From the NCBI GenBank assembly GCA_022575985.1, contig JAKSXM010000269.1, positions 3,224,001 to 3,288,000 on the forward strand: a DNA stretch of 64,000 nt, given 5' to 3'. A program made the translations under genes and the position numbers. This stretch comes from Anagrus nilaparvatae. Lineage: Eukaryota; Arthropoda; Insecta; Hymenoptera; Mymaridae. Below are positions 1 through 12,320 of this stretch, piece by piece. The notes under the pieces were generated by a model. That model saw only the letters and a program-made list of their open reading frames with translations, made no database searches and was not told the origin of the DNA. Position 1 is the first letter of the stretch, and each line of letters begins with the position of its first letter.

Positions 1-1921
1 TCCAACATAACCTTGGTATCCATATAGCTGTTCTCAACTTTATCTACTAATTCTTGATCAGGAAGCCACCAGTATCCATTTTTTTGGAAATTTTTAACTT
101 TGATTAAATATTAAAATTTTTATTTTTTCATTGATCTTTTGCTTTTTTTCAGGTTTAAATTCACTCTAAAATGAACTAATTTGAATTGTGAGACTTTTTT
201 TAATATCCACATTAAACATTTTTAAAAGCTTCCATAGATTAAAAAAGGTTATAACTGAACAAGAATTTAAAAACGTGAAAAACTAGCAAAATCGCCTACT
301 CTTGGCCAAGCGTCTAGTGCGTCTAGTTTATAAATTTCTTAATTTTGATACCTTAAACTAACTTTCTAGCCAATAAAATCTGATCTGAAAGAAAAAATTT
401 CTTGTTTTACACATATTTTTATTTTCAGCGGACTATAAAGTATACACATATATATTTTAAAAAAATACCTACTGAAAAAATTGAAACTATTTTTTGATGA
501 AGTTTTTTAAGAAACTACACACAAAAAAATCCTGTATTCCTTGAGCCCGAGCCCCTGTGATGTATACTACCAATATTATCGTGCAGCTCCTCAATTATTT
601 CCGGGCTGCTGACGCCCAGAAAAATTCAGAAAATAATATCGAGTTAATTCGTGTAAAATGACGGTAATGTTATAGGAGTCAAATTATTTTGATTTTTATA
701 GTGCGCGCTATTAATTAATATTTTTATATTACACTGCATTTAAAATTGATAAGAAGTCTTATTTAATTTAATTTAAATTGCAAAACGAGCGCGTATAACC
801 TAAAAAAGAAATATAATACATATAATATCAAGCCAAAGCGTTAGCTTTGGATTTATGGGATTGAGGGGGGGCGGTCACGCGACCCTCCATCGCAAGCAAA
901 AGCTAGCTTTGCTTATATATATCTCTTTTTTTTCTCTCACTCTATATTCCTTGCTTCTAAGTGAGAGGGACATATTTTTACATATAACTTACGATCGGAG
1001 AAGGCTGAGATATCGAAATATCGAAATTTTGGTTTGACTTACGTTTTTTTAATCGCATTTTTGCGATTTATCGCATTTTTCATCTGACTTACGTTTTTTA
1101 TATCGCATTTATGCGATGTATCGCAGCGAATATTGAAATCTCGATTTACTGCGATTAATTAAAGGGAATCTTTTCAATTTTTTGATCCAGTAGTTATAAG
1201 TAAAGAAGAGGTATCCTGATAATTTTTAATAAAAATATATCATTACATTATATTTAAATTATAAGGCAAGGAGATTTTTATTCTTTTCTGTTATTAGGTA
1301 ATAATAACGCAAGAGTTAGTATACATATAATATTGGTACATGAATTCCTTAAAATATTTTGAATTTTGTATATCCAAATGTATCAGGAGAACATGAATAA
1401 AAATAGATATTTAAAAACGGGCCCGTACAGTCGTAAAATAAAAAAAAAATCACAGCTGCTTATAGTATAGATATAATTATGTAAATAAAATTCTCGCCGT
1501 GATACCGGATACGCGTATAGACTCGCATATACATATATTTTTTCCAAAATTTTTGCCACCAAAAAATACAAAAAACACCAATTTTTTTTTTATTTTCGGA
1601 GGTTGTATTTAACTTTTTCTCTGAAAGTATTAATTCTAGGAACTTATCGTTTTTACTTGATTTCTCGAATCTGATACTTAATTAAAAAAATTTTTAATTT
1701 TTCTTATTTTTTACATAAAAAATAAGATTGTGTAACCTTATTTCTCAGATATGACACATGGTAAAAATGTTCAACTCATATTGATTATTATTTGTCATTA
1801 CTTTAGGAATCGTAGTGGCCATAATTTGGCAGCGTTTTTTTCTTATTCTTTATTTATAGTTTTATTAGTTGCTTCACATTGTTTTTTTTTAAAACCTTGC
1901 GACTGTTATAATATCTTTACT
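1..1921. other. AT-rich spacer, no gene seen
   Basis: No convincing coding sequence. Short ORFs here lack codon structure and recognisable motifs. A 50-bp unit starting TGACTTACGTTTTTT occurs twice in tandem (from 1035 and 1085), with ATCGCATTTNTGCGAT palindromes inside. Positions 526-640 resemble part of the GC-richer island at 2981-3200 in opposite orientation. Confidence 0.6.
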
Positions 1922-2581
1922 TACTTTACCTACTTTTGAAAAAGTATAATATTTTATGGGATTGACACTATATTTTCCTTGCGAATTTTCTGTTATATTT
2001 TTTAAGGATACTTTTTCAAATTAGGCTAAAGAATTTATTAATATCTAGAATTAGCCTGGGATATCTATTTTTTTTTAATATATTTTTTCAAATAAGTCTA
2101 AAGAATTTATTGATATCTTGGATTAGCCTGGGATTCCTAAGATTTTTTTATACATTAGACATCTCAAATTTACATTACACCTTTTGTTGCTTTTTTCTAT
2201 CCCTGCCGGGTCCGTAAGGCAATAATTAAATTATGCATAATGAATATTATCAAAATGCTAAAACTTTTTATTAAAAATATTGGCTTACAGACCCGGCAGG
2301 GATAGAAAAAAAGCAACAAAAGGTGTAATGTAAATTTAAGATGTCTAATGTATAAAAAAATCTTAGGAATCCCAGGCTAATCCAAGATATCAATAAATTC
2401 TTTAGACTTATTTGAAAAAATATATTAAAAAAAAATAGATATCCCAGGCTAATTCTAGATATTAATAAATTCTTTAGCCTAATTTGAAAAAGTATCCTTA
2501 AAAAATATAACAGAAAATTCGCAAGGAAAATATAGTGTCAATCCCATAAAATATTATACTTTTTCAAAAGTAGGTAAAGTA
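1922..2581. mobile_element. 660-bp foldback MITE, TA target
   Basis: The left arm (about 1922-2219) is a near-perfect inverted copy of the right arm (about 2283-2581), with a loop of about 65 bp. The ends read TA-CTTTACCTACTTTTG and CAAAAGTAGGTAAAG-TA, so a TA target duplication as in Tc1/mariner-type insertion is plausible. There is no transposase inside; the element is non-autonomous. High arm identity suggests recent insertion or gene conversion between the arms. Confidence 0.8.
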
Positions 2582-2980
2582 TTATATATATATGTATGCA
2601 ATTTATTATAAAGGTAAATTGTATATATAAAATATAAATACATTTTTGAAACGGGTATAGCAATTATTCAGATAAATTACCATCCTGTAAATTACTATTT
2701 AAAAGACACATAAAATTTTCATTAAAAAAATCTGTATTTATCAATTTTAATAAGCATGCTTTAATATAGTAGTATTCACTTAAGATTTGGAGTTTTTAAA
2801 TACTATTTTTTTACTCGCGAATATAGGTTCAAAAATCTATTCTATTGCATTGAATCTTTTATTAATCTAAACAATATATCTCATTATCACGATGGAACTC
2901 ATTATTTACTCCATTATCTATAATTGCAAATAAAAAAAATAGTACATAATATACACCAACAAATAAATATTATTACAACA
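2582..2980. other. AT-rich spacer
   Basis: Simple AT-rich sequence with a short (TA)n stretch near 2583. Nothing else seen. Confidence 0.5.
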
Positions 2981-3200
2981 TGCGTGCCGGGCGCACGGTA
3001 CGTATACTATCGTGCTCTCGTATGATCATGCGCATTACTTTTTTAATATTCCGGGCTCAGGCAGCCCGGAAACCGTGCATTTTTCTTACGGCACGAAGGT
3101 TCACGAGGTCTGAAATCACATGCAACAAAAGCATTGTAATCGGTGGAGCAGTAACCCAGCTTCGGGCTGACGCCGCACGGGATTTTTTTGTGTGTATATA
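2981..3200. repeat. GC-richer repeat-like island
   Basis: About 220 bp with clearly higher GC than its flanks, containing CCGGGCTCAGGCAGCCCGG (a hairpin) and GCTTCGGGCTGACGCCGC. Its reverse complement shares short blocks with 526-640, including ACACAAAAAAATCC and TCCGGGCTGC. That supports two decayed copies of one dispersed family in opposite orientations. It is open for 73 codons but shows no known motif, so I do not call a gene. Confidence 0.45.
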
Positions 3201-3693
3201 AAAGCTTTAAAAAAATGCGTAAATTAGCAAATTGTAAATTTTAGATTTAGTTTAGTTTTTTTTTTAAATAAAAAAAAAAAAAAAATTAAATCTTACTTCT
3301 ATTGTTATATTGAGATAAATTCATTTTTTGCCGAAAATAGATTTTTACTAATAAAACTTAATAGATTTTTACTAAAAAAAAAAATTAAAAATAGATAGCT
3401 ATTTTTAATTTTTAATGCATTATATGCATGCATTTAAAAAATGATATGCATAATGATATGATTAATGCATTTAAAAAAAGATGTAGAAAACACAATTTTT
3501 GGTTTTAAAACTATAAAAAATTTAATTTTTGATCATTATATTTATTTCTTTTTTTTATTTATTTTAATTTTATTTATTTTAATAAATTTTAAATAATTGA
3601 TAATAAAACATTAATTATTTTTAATAAATAATTAAAATTTAGAAAAAAAAATATTACGAATAAACATATAAAAATCACATTACATATTCAAAT

Positions 3694-3764
3694 AGCAATT
3701 TAGCTCTGTCATCTAAGTGTTTGATTATGGATACGGCGGCCTGGGTTCAAATCCCGGTAATAAT
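3694..3764 (+). other. tRNA-like remnant with intact T-arm
   Basis: Positions 3741-3757 form a good tRNA T-arm: stem CTGGG/CCCGG (one T-G wobble) around TTCAAAT, which matches a Pol III B-box. TAGCTC at 3701 resembles the start of a D-arm, and a long T run begins at 3764. The acceptor stem and anticodon arm do not pair, so this is not a functional tRNA gene. It may be a tRNA pseudogene or the head of a tRNA-derived SINE. Confidence 0.35.
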
Positions 3765-4346
3765 TTTTTTTTTTCTTTTTTTTTTTTTTAATAAATTAAA
3801 AGTAACTTCTATATTGTTATGTATGATCATACATGGGAGTATATAGTCATACAGAGACATAATTGATACGTGGTCACGTATCGCCATGTATGAAGATATA
3901 AAAACATGGTCATACATGGGGATACATTTTCCCGGATCATGATAATAAAAAACATCTAAATTAAAGCAATTCATGTAATTCTCATAAAAATATTATTTTT
4001 TATAGAGAGATTTTAAAAAACTAAAAGTGCAAAAATAAGAAATCATTTGCTAGCAGTAAAAATTATGATCTTATAATTTTAATTTATGTGATGTAATTAT
4101 GGTAGTAGATATTAAGAAAATTTTTAAATGAAATTTTGCAATAACCATTTAATTATTAATATTAAAGATGCTAGTATTAGAAATAATTAAATAAATAATA
4201 CTGACTAATATTATGATAATATTTATCTAAATGATAATATTTATCTTTATTAGTATAATCACGTATAAAATTTCAAAATCCTTTTAATGAGTAGCTGCAA
4301 TTATAATTAATTAAAAAAATACTTATAAACAATTTTTTATTTATAT

Positions 4347-6924
4347 CTCTAACAAAAAAAACCACGTAGTTATACTCCCTGGCTCAGAGAGTTTATAATT
4401 CCCTAAATCAGGGAGTTTACTCCCTGAATTTTCTGTCATCTCCTGCAATACCTTCGGGATAAAAGTGAACCGTACGAGGGAAAGCTGATATCCTGGAGGT
4501 GTAATTTTTAATTTTCCAACAGTTTTCCGATTTTCCAATATGTCGGATCTTAAAACATGAAAATAGAAACTTTCAACATTACCTGGGGGTTTTCGAGGTC
4601 GAGAAAAACCTTTTTATTAATATTTTATTTCATTTTTTGACCCCAGCATATTTTCCGGTTTTCCAAGATGGCAGACGAAAAAACATTTCAGAATAAGCTT
4701 TTTACATTATCGGGGGGTTTTCGAGGTCGAGAAAAACGTTTATATTAATGGAAATTTTCATTTTTTGGCCCCAGAAAATTTTCCGGTTTTCCAATATGGC
4801 GGACGAAAAAAAAATTTCAGAATAAGCTTTTTACACTACCTGGGGGTTTTTGAGGTCGAGAATAACGTTTTTATTATTGAAAATTTTCATTTTTTGGCCC
4901 CAGCTTTTTTTCCGGTTTTCCAAGATGGCGGACGAAAAACATTTCAGAATAAGCTTTTTACATTACCTAGGGGTTTTTGAGGTCGAGAATAACGTTTTTA
5001 TTAATGAAATATTTCATTTTTTGACCCCAGCATATTTTCCGGTTTTCCAAGATGGCAGACGAAAAAACATTTCAGAATAAGCTTTTTACATTACCGGGGG
5101 GTTTTCGAGTTCGAGAAAAACGTTTATATTAATGAAAATTTTCATTTTTTGGCCCCAGCAAATTTTCCGGTTTTCCAAGATGGCGGACGAAAAACATTTC
5201 AGAATAAGCTTTTTACATTACCTGGGGGTTTTTGAGGTCGAGAATAACGTTTTTATTATTGAAAATTTTCATTTTTTGACCCCAGCATATTTTCCGGTTT
5301 TCCAAGATGGCAGACGAAAAAACATTTCAGAATAAGCTTTTTACATTACCGGGGGGTTTTCGAGTTCGAGAAAAACGTTTATATTAATGAAAATTTTCAT
5401 TTTTTGGCCCCAGCAAATTTTCCGGTTTTCCAAGATGGCGGACGAAAAAATTTCAGAATAAGCTTTTTACATTATCTGGGGGTTTTTGAGGTCGAGAATA
5501 ACGTTTTTATTATTGAAAATTTTCATTTTTTGGCCCCAGCTTTTTTTTTGGTTTTCCAAGATGGCGGAGGAAAAAACATTTTAGAATAAGCTTTTTACAT
5601 TACCTGGGGGGTTTTGAGGTCGAGAATAACGTTTTTATTAATGAAATTTTTCATTTTTGGTCCCAGCATATTTTCCGGTTTTCCAAGATTGCGGAGGAAA
5701 AAACATTTCAGAATAAGCTTTTTATATTACCTGGGGATTTTTGAGGTCGAGAATAACGTTATTATTAATGAAATTTTTCATTTTTGGTCCCAGCGAATTT
5801 TCCGGTTTTCCAAGATGGCGCACGAAAAAATTTCAGAATAATCTTTTTACATTACCTGAGGGTTTTTGAGGTCGAGAATAATGTTTTTATTAATGAAATT
5901 TTTCATTTTTGGTCCCAGTATATTTTCCGGTTTTCCAAGATGGCGGAGGAAAAAACATTTCAGAATAAGCTTTTTATATTACCTGGGGGTTTTTGAGGTT
6001 GAGAATAACGTTATTATTAATGAAATTTTTCATTTTTGATCCCAGCATATTTTCCCGTTTTCCAAGATGGCGGACGAAAAAACATTTCAGAAGAAGCATT
6101 TTACATTACCTGGGGGTTTTTGAGGTCGAGAATAACGTTTTTATTATTGAAAATTTTCATTTTTTGGCCCCAGCATATTTTGCGGTTTTCCAAGATGTCG
6201 GACAAAAAACATTTCAGAATAAGCTTTTTACATTACCTGGTGGTTTTCGAGGAATGAAAATTTTCATTAATAAAAACGTTATTCTCGAACTCAAAAACCC
6301 CCAGGTAATGTAAAAAGCTTATTCTGAAATGTTTTTCGTCCGCCATCTTGGAAAACCGGAAAAAAAGCTGGGGCCAAAAAATGAAAATTTTCAATAATAA
6401 AAACGTTATTCTCGACCTCAAAAACCCCCAGGTAATGTAAAAAGCTTATTCTGAAATTTTTTTTTCGTCCGCCATATTGGAAAACCGGAAAATTTTCTGG
6501 GGCCTAAAAATGAAAATTTCCATTAATATAAACGTTTTTCTCGACCTCGAAAACCCCCCGATAATGTAAAAAGCTTATTCTGAAATGTTTTTTCGTCTGC
6601 CATCTTGGAAAACCGGAAAATATGCTGGGGTCAAAAAATGAAATAAAATATTAATAAAAAGGTTTTTCTCGACCTCGAAAACCCCCAGGTAATGTTGAAA
6701 GTTTCTATTTTCATGTTTTAAGATCCGCCATATTGGAAAATCGGAAAACTATTGGAAAATTAAACATTACACCTCCAGGATATTAGCTTTTCCTCGTACG
6801 GTTCATTTTTATCCCGAAGGTATTCCAGGAGATGACAGAAATTTCAGGGAGTAAACTCCCTGATTTAGGGAGTTATAAACTCTCTGAGCCAGGGAGTATA
6901 ACTACGTGGTTTTTTTTGTTAGAG
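4347..6924. mobile_element. 2.6-kb foldback element with internal tandem array
   Basis: The ends read CTCTAACAAAAAAAACCACG and its complement, each flanked by TAT (4344-4346, 6925-6927), a likely 3-bp target duplication. Distinctive outer sequence (the ACTCCCTG motifs, then a segment with GGAGGTGTAAT) pairs between 4347-4760 and 6511-6924. The centre of symmetry is AATGAAAATTTTCATT near 6252. The left half carries a tandem array of about 128-bp units, each with GGCCCCAG, CCAAGATGGCGGACG and CAGAATAAGCTTTTTACA. The right half has only about 3.5 inverted units. No protein is encoded; peptides such as HFRISFLHYLGVF are repeat translations. Confidence 0.8.
4640..6255. repeat. 128-bp tandem array, about 12-13 units
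   Basis: GGCCCCAG or GACCCCAG recurs every 128-129 bp (for example 4641, 4769, 4898). Units differ by point changes and small indels. The array lies wholly inside the foldback element and probably expanded after its formation. Confidence 0.8.
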
Positions 6925-7734
6925 TATACTTTATACAAATTTACTTCTTTAATAAAATATATCCTATTTAATAAGTAGCTAAAATAGTGATAAAATTTAA
7001 TAAAAGAGTTTAATAATAATGGTGACAGGATTTCGAAGTCATTTTATTATTAAATGCTGTTTTTATTGACTTATAATATTATTGACTGAAATGTGCAGAG
7101 GTCTGTTAATTGGTACTCAGCGGAATAGAGAGTTTGCCTGAGTATAATTTAGTCTATTTGATCTCGAAGGATCTCTGATCTGATGTAATCCTGTGGCTAC
7201 AAAAGTTATCTTTATTCTCAGTCTGTTCTCCTGGAGCTTTTGCGAGAGCTTTAAAAGGCTTGTGTTTGGGAAAATGAGAAGAGGAGAGGCGTGCGTAATT
7301 GGCTTAACGCGGAAACGGTACATAATTATTATGTACAAATTGATTAATTATTCAATATATTGGAATGTGGTAATCAATTTTACAAAACGATAAAGATTAT
7401 TCTTAATGATAATATAAACCTTTTTAATACACATACTATAGTATAACTTTTGTTAATTTATATTGCAATCACTTCACAAATATAGTTCAAATTAGGATTA
7501 CTATAAAGAATATTTACTTTAACTTTCAATAAACGTTGTTTTGAGACAACCCGGCATGAGAAGCAACAATTTCGCCCAAAGACGAGCTGATTTAAGGCGC
7601 GTGTGAAGAAAAAAAAGAATTTTGAACTGTATATTCCAATTATTTTATTAATTTTTTTTTTAAATTTTACACTTAAATTATTTATTTCACACTTAAATTA
7701 AGTATTTATTTGAACTGTTATTTTTTAATTACAG
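6925..7734. other. Spacer or intron upstream of the RING exon
   Basis: AT-rich sequence before the splice acceptor at 7733-7734. It probably includes the intron preceding the RING exon. I could not identify another exon of that gene here or further upstream. Confidence 0.4.
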
Positions 7735-7893
7735 GTTTTATATAAGGAAACAGCAACAAAATGTATGGTCTGTGAAGAACAAAATCGTACTGTTATTCTC
7801 TCACCATGTAATCATTACGTAGTATGTTCAACTTGTGCACCAAACCAACATGAGTGTCCTTACTGTCAAACACCTGTAGTTTCTACTACTTAG
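7735..7893 (+). CDS. RING-finger (C3HC4) protein, last coding exon
   Basis: The exon follows a splice acceptor (TTTTTTAATTACAG) and runs 52 codons to TAG. It contains a complete RING-HC finger: Cys-x2-Cys, 11 residues, Cys-x-His, 3 residues, Cys-x2-Cys, 6 residues, Cys-x2-Cys (CMVC, CNHYVVCSTC, CPYC). C-terminal RINGs like this recruit E2 enzymes in E3 ubiquitin ligases, for example mind-bomb- or neuralized-type proteins, but I cannot tell which family from 52 residues. Phase is consistent with an upstream exon ending on a codon boundary. No lesion is visible, so it is probably part of a live host gene whose remaining exons lie upstream or outside the window. The 3' UTR runs into 7894 onward. 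Confidence 0.75.
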   Translation, partial: VLYKETATKCMVCEEQNRTVILSPCNHYVVCSTCAPNQHECPYCQTPVVSTT

Positions 7894-8914
7894 TTAGATG
7901 CCTAAATTTGTTTAAAAAATGATCAAATACATACATTAAATTGAAAAAAATTTTTACAGAAGCCTTAAGCCAGAATTTCTTCACTCTTTATGCTTTAAAA
8001 TTTACAAACAACTTGCATATAACGTGTGTTGGATACTTAAAACAAAAGCGTATATATAATCACTCCAGGCAGGACTGCTACACGTAATCGCTTTCACTGC
8101 AATTTAAATTCTGCTCGCATGTTGCGTAATACTTTATTTTTAATATTAAAGACTTATTAATATTATTTTATCAATATTAATTGTTATAATGTAAAAATGT
8201 TTCATTAAAAGAGTGGTATAAAAAAATTGAAAAAAATTAAATATATAAATTCAAAATAACTTCTTTCATTGAAACATTTACTTATTTCTTTAAATATTTG
8301 AAAATGATAAAAAGAATATAGCTACATAAACTAATAAAAATTTTACCCCATCTTTGTTAAACAAATTAAATACTATATTTTTGTAAATATCAGTATAAAA
8401 CTAAAATATTAAAATGATTGATTAATAATGTTGTTAGAATAATTAAAAAAATAACCTTACCTTACGTAAGACTTAGTGCTTACCACAACCAAATACTGAA
8501 TATAATTTAAAAAGGATAAATTATCCTTGTTTTATAAAATAGTACATAAAATCGAAAATTACTAATTTCTATCAAATTCTGCCTTTTTGCATTAAAATAC
8601 AACACTTTTTACTGTTTTTTCTCAATTTAATATTAAATGAAAATTTACTCTTTAAAACTATCCCTAAAAAACCACATATATAAACTGTACTTTCTTAATT
8701 TTCGTTTCTCTTGCAAATAAAAATAAATAAAATATATCAAAATAAAAAGACATTAAGATATCTAATATATGGTAGGTCAATGAAACTCCAGCACCAAAAC
8801 TTATTAGGCCCGGAACACAAAACATATAAAAAATTTTTTGTTTGTTAATAAGTATTGAATAATAAATATTCAAAAAATTTTTTTATTGCTCGATAATAAG
8901 GAGAGTATTTAAAT
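7894..8914. other. 3' UTR and AT-rich spacer
   Basis: Probable 3' UTR of the RING gene followed by AT-rich spacer. ATTAAA-type signals are frequent, so the poly(A) site cannot be placed. No other gene seen. Confidence 0.4.
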
Positions 8915-9538
8915 TGATTGAAATAATATATAACAACCTTTACGAGCAAATTCTTGATGATGTTTTATTTAGATGTCAATAAAGTCCGAGCTTTCGACTC
9001 ACATGAAGTCTTTATCAAGGAATGTGATGTTAAATAATATAGTTAAATATCAGAAACATTATATAACAATGATAAAAAATCTTTTCTTAATCCTAATCAT
9101 TATGTACATTTGATTAAACCTAATGATAGATATACTACGTAAAAAGTGACTTTATAAACAAAAAATATTAACTAATTTACAAATAAAAAACAAAGGTTTA
9201 TTAACATATATATAGATTGTCTGACAACAACAACACCTCAAGAAGAAATCATATTAATATATTAAGTTTAATAAACCTTTGTTTTTTATTTGTAAATTAG
9301 TTAATATTTTTTGTTTATAAAGTCACTTTTTACGTAGTATATCTATCATTAGGTTTAATCAAATGTATATAATGATTAGGATTAAGAAAAGATTTTTTAT
9401 CATTGTTATATCAAGTTTCTGATATTTAACTATATTATTTAACATCACATTCCTTTATAAAGACTTCATGTGAGTCGAAAGCTCGGTCGAAATCATCAAG
9501 AATTTGCTCGTAAAGGTTGTTATACATTATTTCAATCA
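8915..9538. mobile_element. Foldback element, arms about 275 bp
   Basis: TGATTGAAAT at 8915 and its complement ending at 9538 bound an inverted repeat with arms of about 275 bp and a loop of about 70 bp (roughly 9195-9264). Arms are nearly identical. The block CGAGCTTTCGACTCACATGA is also present in decayed form near 17265-17310, indicating an older relative. No coding capacity. Confidence 0.75.
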
Positions 9539-9639
9539 GTTTTTTGTTTGTTTTTTAAAATTCATTAATCAGTATCAACTGAAAAACCATTTAAAATCAA
9601 TTCCGGCCATTAAAAATCTTTTAATAGTTATAAACAAAT

Positions 9640-10290
9640 AAAAATATTGTTTTGAATATTACTGACTTTAAAGTATTTCTATAAATAAACTAAACTTTTT
9701 AAGCCTGGCGGCTCATTGAACAGAAATTTTATGTATAGCTTGATTTATTACATCATGGGTAAAAGATTTGATCACTTTACTCGGCAGTTAATGAATCCTT
9801 TTTACTTAAAAGGCGGTTTTGAATTTTACTGATTTTAAAGATTTCCATAAAAGGGCCTAAGCTAACAAGTCTGGCGGCCAAAGGGCCAAAATATTTATGT
9901 ATGGACTTCTTTGAATATAATTATGAATAATATCTGGCTATTTAGAAAATATTACTCAGCAGCTAGTGTGATTTTAGCCTAAACGGTGGTATGAATTTTA
10001 CTGATTTTGAAAATTCCCATAAAAAGGCCTAAGCTGTTAAGTCTGGCTATCCAATGAACAAATTTATTCTTAATAGCCTTACTTAGAACTTAATAAAGAA
10101 TAAGACTTGGTAACTTTGATCACGTTAATCCGCAGTTTCACAGTCATTTTGGCCTAAATGGCTATTTTAATTTTTGTGATTTTGAAGAAATCTGTAAAAG
10201 TGCTTATGCTGCCAAGTCTGGAGACCCAAGGGCCAAAATTTTTTTGTATGGCCTTACTTAATACTGAATTATGAAGTAAATGGTAAAGAA
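9640..10290. repeat. Degenerate tandem repeat, about 170-bp units
   Basis: About four diverged units carry TTACTGATTTTAAAG, a GCCTAAGCT block and a GTCTGG block followed by GGGCCAAAAT. Anchors fall near 9658, 9826, 9996 and 10171. A further unit lies at about 11190-11300. Non-coding. Confidence 0.6.
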
Positions 10291-10299
10291 TTTTCTGAT

Positions 10300-11589
10300 T
10301 AATTTAGAATAATTTAGTATTATTTAAAAAATAAAAAAATTCCTTTCAATTAAAATAATCTTTCAATTTAAAATTTTTGCTGCTTTAACATAAACGCTCT
10401 TAATACATGAAAAGATATATCCTTATGTAAAATTTTCCGTGGAATCCAAATTTTTGGTCAGATTTTTGATTAGTCAGGTGACTTGGCGGAAAATTTGAAA
10501 TTTGCAATAAATGATCTTTTGAAAGCTGCTATTTTTTTATCTAGGACTCCCAAAAAGCAGTGTCCCATCGAAATTTTTTTTTTTGCCAAAAAATATAAGG
10601 TTTAAGGAAAATTTTAAGCCTTGTTAGAAGAATTTTTACTAATAGGCATTTGAGAAATCGGCTTTTGAAAAAAAACAGCCTATCTTAGCGATTACTCACG
10701 CATGTGCTACTCAAAAAAAAATTTTGACCCCGGAATCGGATAGCCAGAAAAATTTCCTATCCGGACCTAAAAGGAAAAAATTTTTCATGCTAATGTAAGT
10801 TTCTTACAGCCACAGATAACAATAATGAAAAAAGTTATATATTTTTAGTTCCATGTAGATCGTTTTATTATTCATAATAAACTTATCAAATTAATAATAA
10901 AAAAAATTATGACTCATTTTTCTTACTCTTTTTACGACAGTCAAAAATACAAAAATGGCTGCCGAAAATCGAGATTTTGCTCTGGGAGGCTAAAAATTGG
11001 CCTGGTGACTTATTTTTGGTAGTACTTTAAGAAAAAAACACTTTGGGGCAGTTTTGAAGACCCAACCATACAAGTCGCCCTCACTTCATTTAAATCTACC
11101 CATATAATTATGAATATAATTATGATATTCATATATAATTATGAATCAGATTTGCCTATATCGATCATATTACTCGGCAGCAAGTGTAATTTTGGCCTAA
11201 ATGCCGTTTTTGAATGTTACTGATTTTAAAGATTCCCATAAAATGGCCTAAGCTACTTTGTGTGGCAACCCAAGGGACAAAATTCTTGTTTATAGTGTTA
11301 CGGGTAGAGTCTGATCTCTGGATAAAGCTAGAACTATCCGGCTAAGGCTAGCTTTATCCAAGCTGTTTTGGATAAAGTCCGATTCTCGACAATTTTTATA
11401 TTATTTGTTCAACATTAACCGGTATCACTCGGATAAGGCTAACTTTATCCAAGCGACCTGGATAAAACCCGATTCGTATAAAATTTGATTCAATTTAGTA
11501 ATAAACGACAAACATCGAGTAACTTATTTTAAAAATATTTTATTATTTTACCTTTATTTAATTAAATTTTTTGATACACAATTAGTCAA
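10300..11589. other. Spacer with repeat fragments
   Basis: Contains an isolated unit of the 170-bp family (11190-11300) and two copies of a GGATAAGGCTAxCTTTATCCAAGC block (11336-11470), which is self-complementary in part. No gene seen. Confidence 0.45.
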
Positions 11590-12320
11590 TTAAGGCGGCT
11601 GTCTCAAAAATGTCTAATTTTTTTTCAATTTTTTTTTTTTTGTTTTTCTTGTCAAAAAAGTATTCAAAAATACAGTAAAAAATTTTTAAGAAAAAAAAAA
11701 ATATGGTTTTTGAGTTATTAACATATTACTCTACAAGAACAAATAGGCGTTTATGTAAAAAAAAAACTTTAAACTTGTTTTTCTCAAAATGACTTCTTCG
11801 TTTACGGTGCCCAGCAGAACTTAAAAACTAATAAAGATATTCATCTACAATTTTAGCAGAGTATTTATTAAAGTAAAAGCCAGTGAGCCAACCACGGGCT
11901 AGGCATAATTTGCAATAGAAAGATGATTATTTCCTATTTTTGGTGCATTTTTGAACCCAAAATTCGTATTTTTTCTTTCAAAGTACACCATCTGGTCAAT
12001 TTTTTATATTTTTGGTTCATTGTGGTTCACTCACTGAAGAATGTTATAAAGAATAATATATATATTTTTTTTTAATTCGGATGTTTATTATAGGCGCTAT
12101 GATGGCACCCGTTTTGCACCTTTTTTCCCGAGCCTCTGCTTTAGCGCCCTCTGCAAAATGAACGATTTGAGAAAAACAAAAAAAAAATTTTTTTTATATA
12201 ATTTAATGTTATTGTAAAAGCTGAAAAAAAAATTTGTATAAATTTGCAATAAATTCATTTAAAAAAAAACAGTTTTAAAATCACTTTAAAATCAACTAAA
12301 AAATGAGACAGCCGCCTTAA
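11590..12320. mobile_element. 731-bp MITE flanked by TTAA
   Basis: TTAA-GGCGGCTGTCTCA at the left (11590) mirrors TGAGACAGCCGCC-TTAA at the right (ends 12320). The TIR is a perfect 13 bp and then diverges. A TTAA target is characteristic of piggyBac-superfamily insertion, so it could be a piggyBac-mobilised MITE, though the TIR does not start with the usual CCC. No ORF inside. Confidence 0.7.

Noticed and set aside
3694..3764. Functional tRNA gene
   Set aside because: Only the T-arm pairs; acceptor and anticodon arms cannot be formed.
4765..6421. Overlapping ORFs of 60-106 codons repeating the same peptide
   Set aside because: They are translations of the 128-bp tandem units on both strands. 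128 is not a multiple of 3, so frames shift from unit to unit.
4347..6924. CRISPR-like repeat array
   Set aside because: Units are 128 bp with no short-repeat/unique-spacer structure and the genome is eukaryotic.
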